The notes below the pieces were generated by a model that saw nothing but the letters and a program-made list of their open reading frames with translations, ran no database searches and was not told the origin of the DNA. From an uncultured Clostridia bacterium (lineage in GTDB: Bacteria > Bacillota > Clostridia > Christensenellales > CAG-314), in contig CANRFV010000002.1 of the NCBI GenBank assembly GCA_947629985.1, positions 1 through 64,000 of the forward strand: a DNA stretch of 64,000 nucleotides, written 5' to 3'. The position numbers and the translations under genes were made by a program. Within the stretch, counting starts at the first letter, position 1; each line of letters opens with the position of its first letter. Positions 55,676-64,000 of the stretch are shown in pieces.

Positions 55676-57745
55676 TCAACACACGGCAAACGACTGTTTT
55701 CGATTGAACCCGATAGCAACGGTTTGCCATACGGGGTTGCACGGGGTACTTGCCGCAACGTCGGCGCCCACAATCGGAGCGTCGATTGCGTAAGTTGCCG
55801 CCGAACGCGCGCTCAGCGTTACGTTTTGCGTAAGTTTGCTTACGTCGTTGCGAGTATTTGTCTTGTAATAGTCCGACGCGTTGACGGTTTTCTGTTCGCG
55901 CAAAAAGTCGCGCGTAATAAGCCGATAATTGTACGCGTCCACCCCCGACTTGGTAAGGGCAACGGGCGCCGGCGCGCCCGACTTAAACGCCGACGGGAAG
56001 TAATCGTAATTGCGGTTGGCGTTTTGATGATACAGCAGGTAATCCAACACGGCAATGTAGTAATAAGCGCTATCGCTGTTTTTTATCGCTTCACACGACA
56101 CGCGGTATATCGAATTGTAATTTGCTTCTTTAAGAAGGTCCTTGCCCGACACGCGCGCAATGTACACGGTGTTGTCGAAGGGGATCGCCTCGTACAGCGC
56201 GGTATACGTTATGTTGCCCTGTTGCAAACTGCTGCGCCCCACATTGGTCATTGCCAACGCAATGTCGTAGCCCTGTTGCCGAGCGCACTGCGCAATGGCG
56301 TGAGCCACCATACGCGCAACGCCCGTTGACGCGCTGAGATAACTGCCGTTAAGTTTGGCAAGTTGCTCATTTGCTTCCGCCTGAATTGCGGCGTTGGACT
56401 TACTTATCTTGTCGGAGACGGCGTTGTATATTTGGGCGTCCTTTTGCCAAGACGCGCTGTAACTTTCGTTGTTGTACAGTTGGCAGGACACGTTGCCCGT
56501 TTCGTCCACGACAAGCCGCACGTGGCTGACATATTTGCCGTTGGAGCCGCCCTGAATAAAGGGAATGCCGTTTACCATTGTTTTTTCGTTGGCATGGCTG
56601 TGCGCACAAAATACCGCGTCGGCATAGCGCGTTATGTCGAAAGACGTATCTTCCGTAAACGTAGCCTGTTCGGTATGCGCGCTTACCACAACGACGTCGC
56701 AGCCCAATTCGTTGCGCAGTTTTTGCGACAGCACGGGGATTATTTCCGCGGGATCTTTGAACCCGATAGTCTGCACCAATTGCGAAGAGATAGACGTTAT
56801 TTGACTTTTGCCTATTACGCCGATTATCCCTACGGTCAAACCGTTTTCCAACTGCTTGATCGTGTACGGTTGGGCAAGATCATCGGCAAAGCCGCCCCAG
56901 GCGCGCGTTTTGGCGTCCCAATTGTAAATATTGGCACCCAAAAACGGCACGTCGCTGTTGGCGGCAAGGTTGCGCAGGTTATCCAAGCCCCAATCGAACT
57001 CGTGATTGCCGAACGTAAACGCGTCAAAACCGGCAATGTCCATACACTCCGAAAACAGTTTGCCGTAGTTGCTGTTGGATTCCATCGAGCCTTGGAACAT
57101 ATCGCCCGAATTTAACGTTACGGTATTGTTTTGATTGTTGAGCAACCCGAAATATCCGCAAACATTTGCAAGACGGTCCCACTCGCCGTGGAAATCGTTT
57201 ATTGCGTACAAATCCACCGTGCCGCCCTTGGTTTGTTGCCCCGTTGCGGGAATGGTCTCTTCGCTGAGTTTTTTGCCGCAGACGGTGCACTCCTTGTGTT
57301 TGAGCCCCGTTGCTGTTTCCGTCGCCGCTTTGTCGATTACCCATTGCGACGGCGCATGCGCGGCTTCGTCCGCAATTTCGCCGCACTGCTCGCATTGTTT
57401 CCAATGCTTTACGTCGTCTGTCAGCCAACTGCCGAATGTGTGCGTATGCTGTTGCCCCGTTGCGGGAATGGTCTCTTCGCTGAGTTTTTTGCCGCAGACG
57501 GTACACTCGGTGTGTTTTAGCCCCGTTGCGGTTTCCGTTGCCGCTTTGTCGATTACCCATTGCGACGGCGTATGCGCGGCTTCGTCCGCGCGCTCGTTAC
57601 AGCCGTCGCAGGCGTGCCAATGTTGTGCGGCGTCGGCGCTCCAACCTTGTTGCCAACTGTGAGTATGTTTGCAAGCGGCGCACACGCAACATATTACAAG
57701 CAATACCGACAGTGCAAGTATAATTGCCGTTTTTTTGTTTTTCAT
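55676..57745 (-). CDS. UshA-like 5'-nucleotidase lipoprotein with Cys-rich N-terminus
   Basis: The 689-aa protein begins with a lipoprotein signal (lipobox VCAAC). Two Cys-rich modules (C-x2-C and C-T-V-C-G pairs, about residues 25-165) resemble those of the lipoprotein at 0.7-2.6 kb. The catalytic region has YAINDFHGEWDR, NSGDMFQGS, FGNHEFDWG and FCAHSHANE, then the nucleotidase C-terminal domain YEAIPFDN and DYLLYHQNANRNYDYFP. Unlike its paralogue it has no C-terminal membrane helix; it is held by its N-terminal lipid instead. AAGGAG lies 6 nt before the ATG. Confidence 0.92.
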   Translation of the reverse strand: MKNKKTAIILALSVLLVICCVCAACKHTHSWQQGWSADAAQHWHACDGCNERADEAAHTPSQWVIDKAATETATGLKHTECTVCGKKLSEETIPATGQQHTHTFGSWLTDDVKHWKQCEQCGEIADEAAHAPSQWVIDKAATETATGLKHKECTVCGKKLSEETIPATGQQTKGGTVDLYAINDFHGEWDRLANVCGYFGLLNNQNNTVTLNSGDMFQGSMESNSNYGKLFSECMDIAGFDAFTFGNHEFDWGLDNLRNLAANSDVPFLGANIYNWDAKTRAWGGFADDLAQPYTIKQLENGLTVGIIGVIGKSQITSISSQLVQTIGFKDPAEIIPVLSQKLRNELGCDVVVVSAHTEQATFTEDTSFDITRYADAVFCAHSHANEKTMVNGIPFIQGGSNGKYVSHVRLVVDETGNVSCQLYNNESYSASWQKDAQIYNAVSDKISKSNAAIQAEANEQLAKLNGSYLSASTGVARMVAHAIAQCARQQGYDIALAMTNVGRSSLQQGNITYTALYEAIPFDNTVYIARVSGKDLLKEANYNSIYRVSCEAIKNSDSAYYYIAVLDYLLYHQNANRNYDYFPSAFKSGAPAPVALTKSGVDAYNYRLITRDFLREQKTVNASDYYKTNTRNDVSKLTQNVTLSARSAATYAIDAPIVGADVAASTPCNPVWQTVAIGFNRKQSFAVC

Positions 57746-57916
57746 GCTGTACTCCTTGTGAGATAGGTATAAAAACAAAACTTGATTAGAGCAAGGCACA
57801 AGCCGTTTTGTATATTATAAAGTATTTCGGCACTTTTTGCAACAGAAATATATCAAAACCGTACCCCATTTGGCGTAAGCGGGCGCAAAATTGCGTTACG
57901 GATACGCGTTACGAAC

Positions 57917-57954
57917 AAAAAAAACGTCCGCGCAACACAATTGCGCAAACGTTT
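57917..57954 (-). terminator. Terminator of the antiporter-mntP operon
   Basis: AAACGTTTGCGCAA / TTGCGCGGACGTTT on the minus strand, followed by a T-run, directly after the mntP stop. Confidence 0.85.
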
Positions 57955-57955
57955 G

Positions 57956-58543
57956 TTAAAAGAAAACTCCCGAAATAAATATTTCCAAACCGATTGCAAT
58001 AAGAATAATTCCGCCCAAAATTTGCGCCTTGCCGCCCAATTTGTTGCCGAATTTTTTGCCCAAAAACACCGCTCCGAAACAAAACGCAAAGGTTACTGCC
58101 GCAATTATCAGCACCGAAATCAGCGCCTTTAACCAAGATTCGCCGGCAATATCCGCCAACGAAAAACCCGTAGACAGCGCGTCTATCGACGTTGCCACCG
58201 CCTGCACAAGCAACATTTTTACGGTAATTTTGCCCGAAGCGACCGCTTCTTCTTTGTTTTTGATGCCGTCGAAGAGCATTTTGCCGCCGACAATTACCAA
58301 CAGCACCAGCGCTATGTAGGGTATCCACCGCGCAAACGCCGCAAACTCGGCAGCCACCAACGACACGCATACCCAGCCTATCATCGGCATAAGCGCCTGA
58401 AAAAAAGCAAACGTAAACGCAATTGCCGATATTTTGCGCAATTTCATATCGGGTTCGTTCATTCCGTCGGTCATCGACACGGCGCACGCGTCCATAGTAA
58501 GACCTACGCCCAAACCCAAACTAACAAGTATAAGTTCTGTCAT
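57956..58543 (-). CDS. mntP: Manganese efflux pump MntP
   Basis: The 195-aa protein has six membrane helices and the MntP signatures LGLGVGLTMDACAVSMTDGM and a second VQAVATSIDALSTGFS, whose Asp residues bind Mn2+ during export. It follows a CaCA antiporter gene by 3 bp, and both lie under a yybP-ykoY riboswitch, the classic Mn2+ sensor, which strongly supports the assignment. Confidence 0.95.
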   Translation of the reverse strand: MTELILVSLGLGVGLTMDACAVSMTDGMNEPDMKLRKISAIAFTFAFFQALMPMIGWVCVSLVAAEFAAFARWIPYIALVLLVIVGGKMLFDGIKNKEEAVASGKITVKMLLVQAVATSIDALSTGFSLADIAGESWLKALISVLIIAAVTFAFCFGAVFLGKKFGNKLGGKAQILGGIILIAIGLEIFISGVFF

Positions 58544-58546
58544 CGG

Positions 58547-59611
58547 CTAAAAATTCCACCCCAATACTGTACGCAAAATAAGGTAAATTAAGTACAGCGC
58601 GTAGCACCCCAACAGCACAAATCCGTGCCATTTGCGCAATTTGCCGCTCAGGCAGAACACAAACAACAGCACCGTTACCGCCATCATTACCAACGCGTCC
58701 ACAAGCACCTGCTTGCCCGTAGTAAGCGGATTGACCGTGGCGGATATTCCCAACACAAACAACAAATTGAATATGTTGCTGCCTATTACGTTGCCTAATG
58801 CAATTTCGTTTTGTCCCTTTTTTGCCGCGATGGTGCTTGTAACAAGTTCCGGCAGCGACGTGCCCACGGCAACTATTGTAAGCCCCACAAGAGATTCGGC
58901 AAGATTTTTGTCCAAGCCCAAGCCGACAGCGCCGTCTATCGCTATGCCTTTTGCGCCGAACACAACCAACTGTCCGCCGATAATTATACCCGCCGCGCCC
59001 ACTATTACCAGCACGATCGCCTTCCACCAAGGCATATCTTTAAGCGCCTGTGCGGGATCGACTTCTTCGGGGTGGCGTTTGGCGTTGATTACCAAATACG
59101 TAATGTACGCAACAATAAGCGCCACCAAGATTATGCCTTCCGCACGAGTAATGGCAAAGTCGCCCGTTACCGAATTGAGCCCGAACAGACAAATAAACAC
59201 CACGCCCAACGCGGTAATACCGGTAAGCATGGGCATTTCGCGGCGGCAAATGCTTTTTTTGACGACTATCGGCGTAAACACCACCGAAAACCCCAACACC
59301 AACAGTATGTTGCAAATGTTGGAGCCGACAACGTTGCCTATTGCGACATTGGCGTGTCCGCCGTCCAGCGCCGCTATCGAGTCGGACACGGATACGGCAA
59401 GTTCGGGCAAAGAAGTGCCCATTGCAACTATCGTAAGCCCTATAATAAGCGGCGAAATTTTGAGTTTTTGCGCAATTACGCTTGCCGCGTCCACAAAATA
59501 ATCGCAAAATTTCACAAGAAACACCGTGCCGACGACCAACCCCGCCACAAAGGCGACGATTTGCCAACCGACGGGCCAACCGCTTGTCCATTTGTTTAAT
59601 AATTCTACCAT
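58547..59611 (-). CDS. CaCA-family cation antiporter (YrbG-like)
   Basis: The 354-aa protein has about ten helices in two inverted halves, each with the alpha-repeat signature: TIVAMGTSLPELAVSVSDS...GNVVGSNI and TIVAVGTSLPELVTSTIAA...GNVIGSNI. The family exchanges Ca2+ or other cations for Na+ or H+. Its position between a Mn2+ riboswitch and mntP suggests Mn2+ export. The start is at MVELLNKW with GAGG upstream; the 32 upstream residues in the same frame overlap the leader RNA and are not coding. Confidence 0.92.
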   Translation of the reverse strand: MVELLNKWTSGWPVGWQIVAFVAGLVVGTVFLVKFCDYFVDAASVIAQKLKISPLIIGLTIVAMGTSLPELAVSVSDSIAALDGGHANVAIGNVVGSNICNILLVLGFSVVFTPIVVKKSICRREMPMLTGITALGVVFICLFGLNSVTGDFAITRAEGIILVALIVAYITYLVINAKRHPEEVDPAQALKDMPWWKAIVLVIVGAAGIIIGGQLVVFGAKGIAIDGAVGLGLDKNLAESLVGLTIVAVGTSLPELVTSTIAAKKGQNEIALGNVIGSNIFNLLFVLGISATVNPLTTGKQVLVDALVMMAVTVLLFVFCLSGKLRKWHGFVLLGCYALYLIYLILRTVLGWNF

Positions 59612-59671
59612 TTTTACCTCTGTACGCCACGCTTGCGCGACCACCAACCGCGCTTTGCATTTGCAACAAAC

Positions 59672-59717
59672 AAAAAAACGAGAATTATACCAACGACGCG
59701 TCAGCATAAGTCTCGTT
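59672..59717 (-). terminator. Riboswitch expression platform terminator
   Basis: On the minus strand AACGAGA, which is also the 3' part of the aptamer, can pair with TCTCGTT followed by seven T. Forming this stem breaks the aptamer's closing helix, so Mn2+ binding should prevent termination (an ON switch). Confidence 0.7.
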
Positions 59718-59795
59718 CTTCAATGCCGAACCTGGATACTCCATGATGTAGGCGCGGCAACTATGTTTATAGCGAACTACTCCCTTACGAGTAAC
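59702..59795 (-). promoter_or_regulatory. yybP-ykoY manganese riboswitch
   Basis: Read on the minus strand, CTCGTAAGGGAGTAG opens the aptamer and GAACGAGACTTATG closes it. These are the conserved 5' GGGAGTAG and 3' GAGAC-TT elements of the family, with a helix and hairpins between them. It lies about 90 nt before the antiporter start. Known members bind Mn2+ and control MntP-type exporters, which is the case here. 59796-60049 beyond it holds only the protease terminator. Confidence 0.85.
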
Positions 59796-59999
59796 ATAAT
59801 AATACCACAAAAAAACGGCAATTTCAACCGTTTGCGCTTGTTTTACAAAATTTTTGCCGCAAAGCCGGCGTGTGCGCGACCGCAATATGCCCGCAATACT
59901 ACCCAACGCACTCGAATCGCGGCGGTGAGCGCGCACAGCCGTTTACTGTCGGACGAGCGCATGCACGGTTAAATGCACTACTTACCTTACAATAAACAA

Positions 60000-60034
60000 C
60001 GGCGGCGAGGGCCGATTTTGCACTCGCCGCCGAC
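60000..60034 (-). terminator. Probable terminator of the protease gene
   Basis: CGGCGGCGAG / CTCGCCGCCG with a 15-nt loop, 16 nt after the stop; the T-rich tract on the minus strand is short. Confidence 0.6.
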
Positions 60035-60049
60035 TGCGCTATAAAATAT

Positions 60050-63000
60050 TTATTTGCGTTTATTTGCGGCGTTGCGCTTTTTGCCGCGTACGTACAATGC
60101 CGCGCCTATACCCGCGCCCGCTGCCGCAACAATTACGGCAATCGTACACCACAACCACACGAGATCGGTTTCGTTATCGGAGTCGGCGTCGGGCAAGTCG
60201 GGAATATCGGGAGCGATCGGATCGTCCGACGCGTCGGGTTGCCGCGCGTCGATTATTATTTCGAATTCCAACTTGTCTATATCGTAATTGCCGCCGACGT
60301 AAATTGCGGTTGCCGTGTACGCGTTGTCGTCAATTGCCGCAAGCGATTGTTCGTCCCACACAAAGTCCTGCGGCAGCGCCACTTCGGCAAGGCTGTCGAA
60401 CATCTTGTGCAAGCGAATGGTCGTATCTATATCTGCGGCGGTTGCCTTGGCAATAGCAAAATTGCGCACAACGCTGCCCGCATAGTTGTTTATTCCCGTT
60501 ACGGTAACGGTTGCGTTGCTGCCGGCATTTACGTTGTCGGCATATTCCGCAACAAAGTCGACGCCGGACGTCAACGCGAGTTGCCCGTATACAACCGAAA
60601 CTTCGGGGCAAAGCGCCTGTCCCGTGTAACTTAAACCGTCGGCATATACCGTAACGGAAAAGTCGCCGATATCTTTGCGCGCGATAGTAAATTTTGCCTT
60701 GCTTACCGCAGAATCGTAATTTTGCGACGGCTGTATGCTTGCTTGTATCCAATAAGTGCCCACGTTGGTGGGGACGGTTGCAACAAACGGACCGTTTTCG
60801 CTTGCGGAATAAGCGTACGTTACGGGGGCAGCCTCGTCCGAAACGGTTACTTCGGGTTGCGGTATATCGCCGTCGCCGAACGTCCAGCCCCGTTGTGTTA
60901 CGGCAAAACCTTGCCTGTGTGCCCTGTCGATAACAAACGTAAGCGTTGCCGAACCAATGTAATCGTTTATGCCCCTGACCGTTACGGTCGCGTTGCCTGC
61001 ATTTAAGTTGTCGGCGTATTCCGCAACGAAATCTTTGTCTTTTACAAGTACCGTATCGCCGTCGACAGCTGTAACGGTAGGCGTGTGGAACGAACCGTCG
61101 TACACAAACCGCGTTTGATCAAGCCGCAGTTGCGTAATTTGCGAAATATCCGATTTGCCGCTTTTTATTACGGTTATTTGCATCTCGCAATCGATATATT
61201 CCGACTTGTCCCGCCCTTTGTATACTGCTGTTGCAACCAACCGGTCGCCAATTTGCAAAGACGGATCTTGCCAATACCAATCGGCGCAATTCAGCGGAAC
61301 GTCGCCGAGAGTACGCGCCTGACGGCTTACCGTAATTACCGCATCGGGCAACAATTTGGGACGGCTTGCCTTGTTGATGGTAAAGGTTTGCGTCGTTTCG
61401 CCGCGGTAAGCGCCTTTGCCCTTTATTACAACGGTCGCCAAGCCCGAACCGACATTGTTTTGACAGGTCAAGTCGTAATCCAAACCGTTGTTTAACTTAA
61501 CGCCGCCCAATGTTACCGTAACCGTCGGTACTATCGGACTGCCCGTATAAGTATATTCGCCCGTAATTTGCACAACGGCGGCGGACAAATCTATTCTGTC
61601 GGGCGGATCGGAGTTTATTTTGTTTACCTTAAAATCACACGTTTGTATGCGGTAACAATCGGCGTCGTCGCCTATATATCTCAGCGAGTAATGGAAGTAC
61701 GACTCGCCCTGTTCCAGCGTAAGATCGTTGTCTATCCAGGTCCAATCCGGCGGAATTGGTATTTGGTGCAATGTTGTAATGTTGTTGTAAACGGTTATTA
61801 CGCCGCTTAGCGCTCCCGGCGGATATTTGGGTTTTGCCACTTCGAACGACGTTGTACGCGTGCCGAAATAATCGTTTGCACCATTTATTATTACCGTGGC
61901 TTGCCCGGGAAGTTCGTTATTAAGCAACGTAACGGTGTAATCTTGCTGTTGGGTCAATTTTTTGTCGCCCATATATACGGAAATATCGGGAACTTGCCGT
62001 TGCCCCTTTACGTAATACAGCAAACGGTCGGCAATTTCCACGCGAGCGTACTGCAAATCGTTGCCCAACGTCTGTGCGCGCGGAACGGTATCGGTTACGG
62101 CGCGTATACGCGGACATATCGAATAAAACGACGTGTCGGCATACGATTCGCTGCCCTTAAAACTTGTCCATTCGTTATTGTACATTCGATAAGTCATATC
62201 GTTGACCGAATCGCGACCGTCCGAGCCGTACAGCGGATACATCGGGTTGTTGTCGGAATCGCTGCCACTGACAACTATCGAAAAATATTCGCCCTGCTCC
62301 AATTTAACGGGTGTGTCGAGATCAACCGTATACAACCCCGAATTGGCAAAATAAATATCTTTCTTTTCCGCAACCAACACCCCGTTTGTGGGAATGTTTT
62401 CGGGGGCGTTTACGTTGCCGGGGTTGGCTTTTACGTTTTTGTACACCTTGATAGTTGCGGTTAAATTTTTGTTGCGAAAACCGAAAACAACCGCTTTGAG
62501 TTGTTCTTGCACGTCGGGACTTGACAACTTTGCCTCATATATGGCGCCGTGCGCTTCGGTAATGTATTGCGTGCTGTTATCCGACACCATGCCGTCGTAA
62601 TAATAAAGATTGGGGTAATCCTTTTTTAACGCCGTATCCACCGCGTAGAGATTGCTGCCCAAATGCGAATTGTACGAAAGATAGAAACAATACGTGCCGT
62701 TTACCTGTACGCCGCCGCTGCCCCAACTGTTTTTTACTATCCAGGCGCCGTTTTCGGACGGCTTGTCGGGCGAAAAGTTGTCGCTTGATATGCTGTCGTC
62801 CCACCCGACGATGAGCGACGCGTGCCCCATAGAACGCCCGTCGGCGTAATACAAATATTTTTGCCAGGTTGTTTGCGGCGATTTGTACTCCATTGTTACC
62901 GCACCGTATTGCAAAATTGCACGCTTGATCGCTTCCCGGTTGTTGGGAATGAGCGTATAGCCCTGAATAAAATATTTGGATTGAGATATGGCGTTTTTTA

Positions 63001-63556
63001 TATAAGTATCCGACCAGGTGTCTCTTGTAGTTTGACTTATGGGCGAATATCCCTGCGTCATCGACAAAAACGCGTCGTGCGCAAACGATCCTTGGTTCCA
63101 ATTGTCCGAGTACGTATCGTTGTTTGTAAGGTTAAGCGGATCGCGCGTGCCGTCGCGATTGTACCGCACATACGCCGCGGCAATTTCGTCCAGGTCGAGA
63201 TTGTCCTTTGTGGCGTCGGGGTCGACGCCTTCGCGCAAAATACCCGCCTCTACCGCGCCTATTGCGGCATACGCCCAACAAATGCTTTTGCCGCCCTGAT
63301 TGCGTTCGGGGGTAATGTATCCGTAAGTTCTGCCGTCAAATTTGGGCAGTTTTACCCAGGCGTCCAATTGCTCGGCGGACGCGGTTTGCAGTTGTTGCAA
63401 ATTGTCGGGCGCGGCGTCGGTAACGGCGGGAGCATATACGGCAGACGGCTCCGCCGCGTACGCCGACACGTTTGCGTCGCACAAAGAAAAGCCCACGCTC
63501 GGCGAGAGCAAAAGTGTGCAAAATGCGATTAACGTAGCGACAAAAAACTTTTTCAT
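60050..63556 (-). CDS. Secreted papain-like cysteine protease with Ig-like repeats
   Basis: The 1168-aa protein has a signal peptide and a C1A peptidase domain (about residues 65-330): catalytic Cys in QGGKSICWAYAAI, His in GHASLIVGWDDS and Asn in WIVKNSWGSGG. A lectin-like beta domain (about 340-500) follows, and then several bacterial Ig/MBG-type repeats (YTGSPIVPTVTV, YDGSFHTPTVTA, YTGQALCPEVSV and partners with NAGNATVTVRGINDYIGS). It ends with an acidic stretch, one membrane helix and the basic tail RGKKRNAANKRK; there is no LPXTG motif. It is probably displayed on the cell surface. It has no ribosome binding site and a very short predicted leader. Confidence 0.9.
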   Translation of the reverse strand: MKKFFVATLIAFCTLLLSPSVGFSLCDANVSAYAAEPSAVYAPAVTDAAPDNLQQLQTASAEQLDAWVKLPKFDGRTYGYITPERNQGGKSICWAYAAIGAVEAGILREGVDPDATKDNLDLDEIAAAYVRYNRDGTRDPLNLTNNDTYSDNWNQGSFAHDAFLSMTQGYSPISQTTRDTWSDTYIKNAISQSKYFIQGYTLIPNNREAIKRAILQYGAVTMEYKSPQTTWQKYLYYADGRSMGHASLIVGWDDSISSDNFSPDKPSENGAWIVKNSWGSGGVQVNGTYCFYLSYNSHLGSNLYAVDTALKKDYPNLYYYDGMVSDNSTQYITEAHGAIYEAKLSSPDVQEQLKAVVFGFRNKNLTATIKVYKNVKANPGNVNAPENIPTNGVLVAEKKDIYFANSGLYTVDLDTPVKLEQGEYFSIVVSGSDSDNNPMYPLYGSDGRDSVNDMTYRMYNNEWTSFKGSESYADTSFYSICPRIRAVTDTVPRAQTLGNDLQYARVEIADRLLYYVKGQRQVPDISVYMGDKKLTQQQDYTVTLLNNELPGQATVIINGANDYFGTRTTSFEVAKPKYPPGALSGVITVYNNITTLHQIPIPPDWTWIDNDLTLEQGESYFHYSLRYIGDDADCYRIQTCDFKVNKINSDPPDRIDLSAAVVQITGEYTYTGSPIVPTVTVTLGGVKLNNGLDYDLTCQNNVGSGLATVVIKGKGAYRGETTQTFTINKASRPKLLPDAVITVSRQARTLGDVPLNCADWYWQDPSLQIGDRLVATAVYKGRDKSEYIDCEMQITVIKSGKSDISQITQLRLDQTRFVYDGSFHTPTVTAVDGDTVLVKDKDFVAEYADNLNAGNATVTVRGINDYIGSATLTFVIDRAHRQGFAVTQRGWTFGDGDIPQPEVTVSDEAAPVTYAYSASENGPFVATVPTNVGTYWIQASIQPSQNYDSAVSKAKFTIARKDIGDFSVTVYADGLSYTGQALCPEVSVVYGQLALTSGVDFVAEYADNVNAGSNATVTVTGINNYAGSVVRNFAIAKATAADIDTTIRLHKMFDSLAEVALPQDFVWDEQSLAAIDDNAYTATAIYVGGNYDIDKLEFEIIIDARQPDASDDPIAPDIPDLPDADSDNETDLVWLWCTIAVIVAAAGAGIGAALYVRGKKRNAANKRK

Positions 63557-63566
63557 ATCTGTTAAA

Positions 63567-63595
63567 ATTGTATACGATTACACGCCGATTGTCAA
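63567..63595 (-). promoter_or_regulatory. Promoter of the protease gene
   Basis: On the minus strand TTGACA, 17 bp and TACAAT, with only 10 nt between the -10 and the ATG, so the leader is about 3 nt. Confidence 0.75.
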
Positions 63596-63905
63596 ATAAT
63601 TGCCGCAAGCGGGCATTTTGCCTCCGCAAGCGCCGTCGGCGCCTACGCGTGGCGGTCTCGAATGCCTAATGTTTAATTTAACCAATTTGATAGTCAAATT
63701 CTTTTTGAGCCACGATTTTGAGCAATTTTATTATAGGCACACTCGCCAATTTAATTTATTATATTAGTGCTAATAAGTTTGGCAATTTAGACCACTGTGC
63801 CGAAGACGACATTTGGCGTAATAATCATTACAAAATAGACAAAACTTTATCCCCCCCCCACAAAGGACGCCCCTGTTAGATGTGCCTATACTATTATTTA
63901 GTATA
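63596..63905. other. Gap between the protease gene and the CRISPR array
   Basis: I see no cas gene or other supported ORF. It contains a run of nine C at about 63852 and A/T-rich stretches. Because of the repeat orientation this is the trailer side of the array, not its leader. Confidence 0.6.
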
Positions 63906-64000
63906 ATTTCAATCCACGCCCCCGTGCAAGGGGCGACCCGAATTCGTTTACATAATAATATATTATGACAACATTTCAATCCACGCCCCCGTGCAAGGGG
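63906..64000 (-). CRISPR. Type I-C CRISPR array, leader-distal end
   Basis: A complete 32-nt repeat at 63906-63937 is followed by a 35-nt spacer (63938-63972) and the first 28 nt of a second, identical repeat. In crRNA sense (minus strand) the repeat starts GTCGCCCCTTGCACGG and ends GTGGATTGAAAT, the type I-C consensus. The crRNA would be transcribed right to left, so the leader and cas genes should lie to the right, beyond the window. Confidence 0.93.

Noticed and set aside
59685..59936. 83-codon ORF upstream of the antiporter gene
   Set aside because: It lies on the yybP-ykoY riboswitch and terminator; no ribosome binding site.
60050..60150. LPXTG sortase signal at the protease C-terminus
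   Set aside because: There is a membrane helix and basic tail but no LPXTG-like motif before it.
63770..63979. ORF across the CRISPR repeat (peptide containing RVAPCTGAWIEI)
   Set aside because: This peptide is the translation of the type I-C repeat itself and a familiar false gene.

Overview
The window looks like a chromosomal segment of an uncultured Bacillota (Clostridia-like) bacterium. Most genes start behind a GGAG or AAGGAGG ribosome binding site, intrinsic terminators are common, and the gene set is Firmicutes-like: divergent recF and gyrB-gyrA, DegV, a YhaO/YhaN pair, split transketolase, PsuG, CvpA and many lipoproteins. I cannot place it more precisely from sequence alone.

Layout. 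1-220: tRNA-Ser(CGA) with a terminator. 0.7-2.6 kb: cysteine-rich lipoprotein. 3.0-8.1 kb: heterodimeric ABC exporter, then CvpA and a DUF4097-like lipoprotein. 8.1-9.3 kb: repeat block. 9.3-16.8 kb: gyrB-gyrA-argS operon divergent from recF. 16.8-25.9 kb: small metabolic and regulatory genes (ArsR, HAD, radical-SAM activase, PsuG, pyruvate kinase, Nudix, membrane-bound XRE regulator, DegV, metallophosphoesterase). 26.1-33.4 kb: GH36 alpha-galactosidase, two-subunit transketolase, YhaO/YhaN-like pair. 33.6-34.1 kb: tandem repeats, then a 40-codon gene divergent from an AraC regulator.

35.9-43.5 kb is a genomic island. It has split a tRNA-Arg(CCT) gene in its anticodon loop: the 5' half lies at 35868-35907 and the 3' half at 43529-43572. 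The island carries its own intact tRNA-Arg(CCT), a tyrosine integrase, an excisionase-like protein, a Type IIS-like restriction-modification set (an HTH-methyltransferase-methyltransferase fusion plus an AlwI-family-like endonuclease) and an unassigned HExxH protein. Codon use and base composition of the island genes differ from the flanks.

44-51 kb: acyltransferase, DUF1113-type membrane protein, cation diffusion facilitator, and a dhh-dhh-surE nucleotide-phosphatase operon. 51.7-57.8 kb: surface proteins (InlB-like repeat lipoprotein and two UshA-like 5'-nucleotidases). 58-59.8 kb: a yybP-ykoY (Mn2+) riboswitch in front of a CaCA antiporter and MntP. 60-63.6 kb: a large secreted papain-like protease with Ig-like repeats. 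63.9 kb to the end: the leader-distal end of a type I-C CRISPR array that continues outside the window.

Cross-cutting themes are several families of dispersed repeats built from short palindromes whose stems vary while the linkers stay constant, and several genes whose -10 box is so close to the ATG that the mRNA should be leaderless. All function calls are from reading the sequence; no database search was possible.
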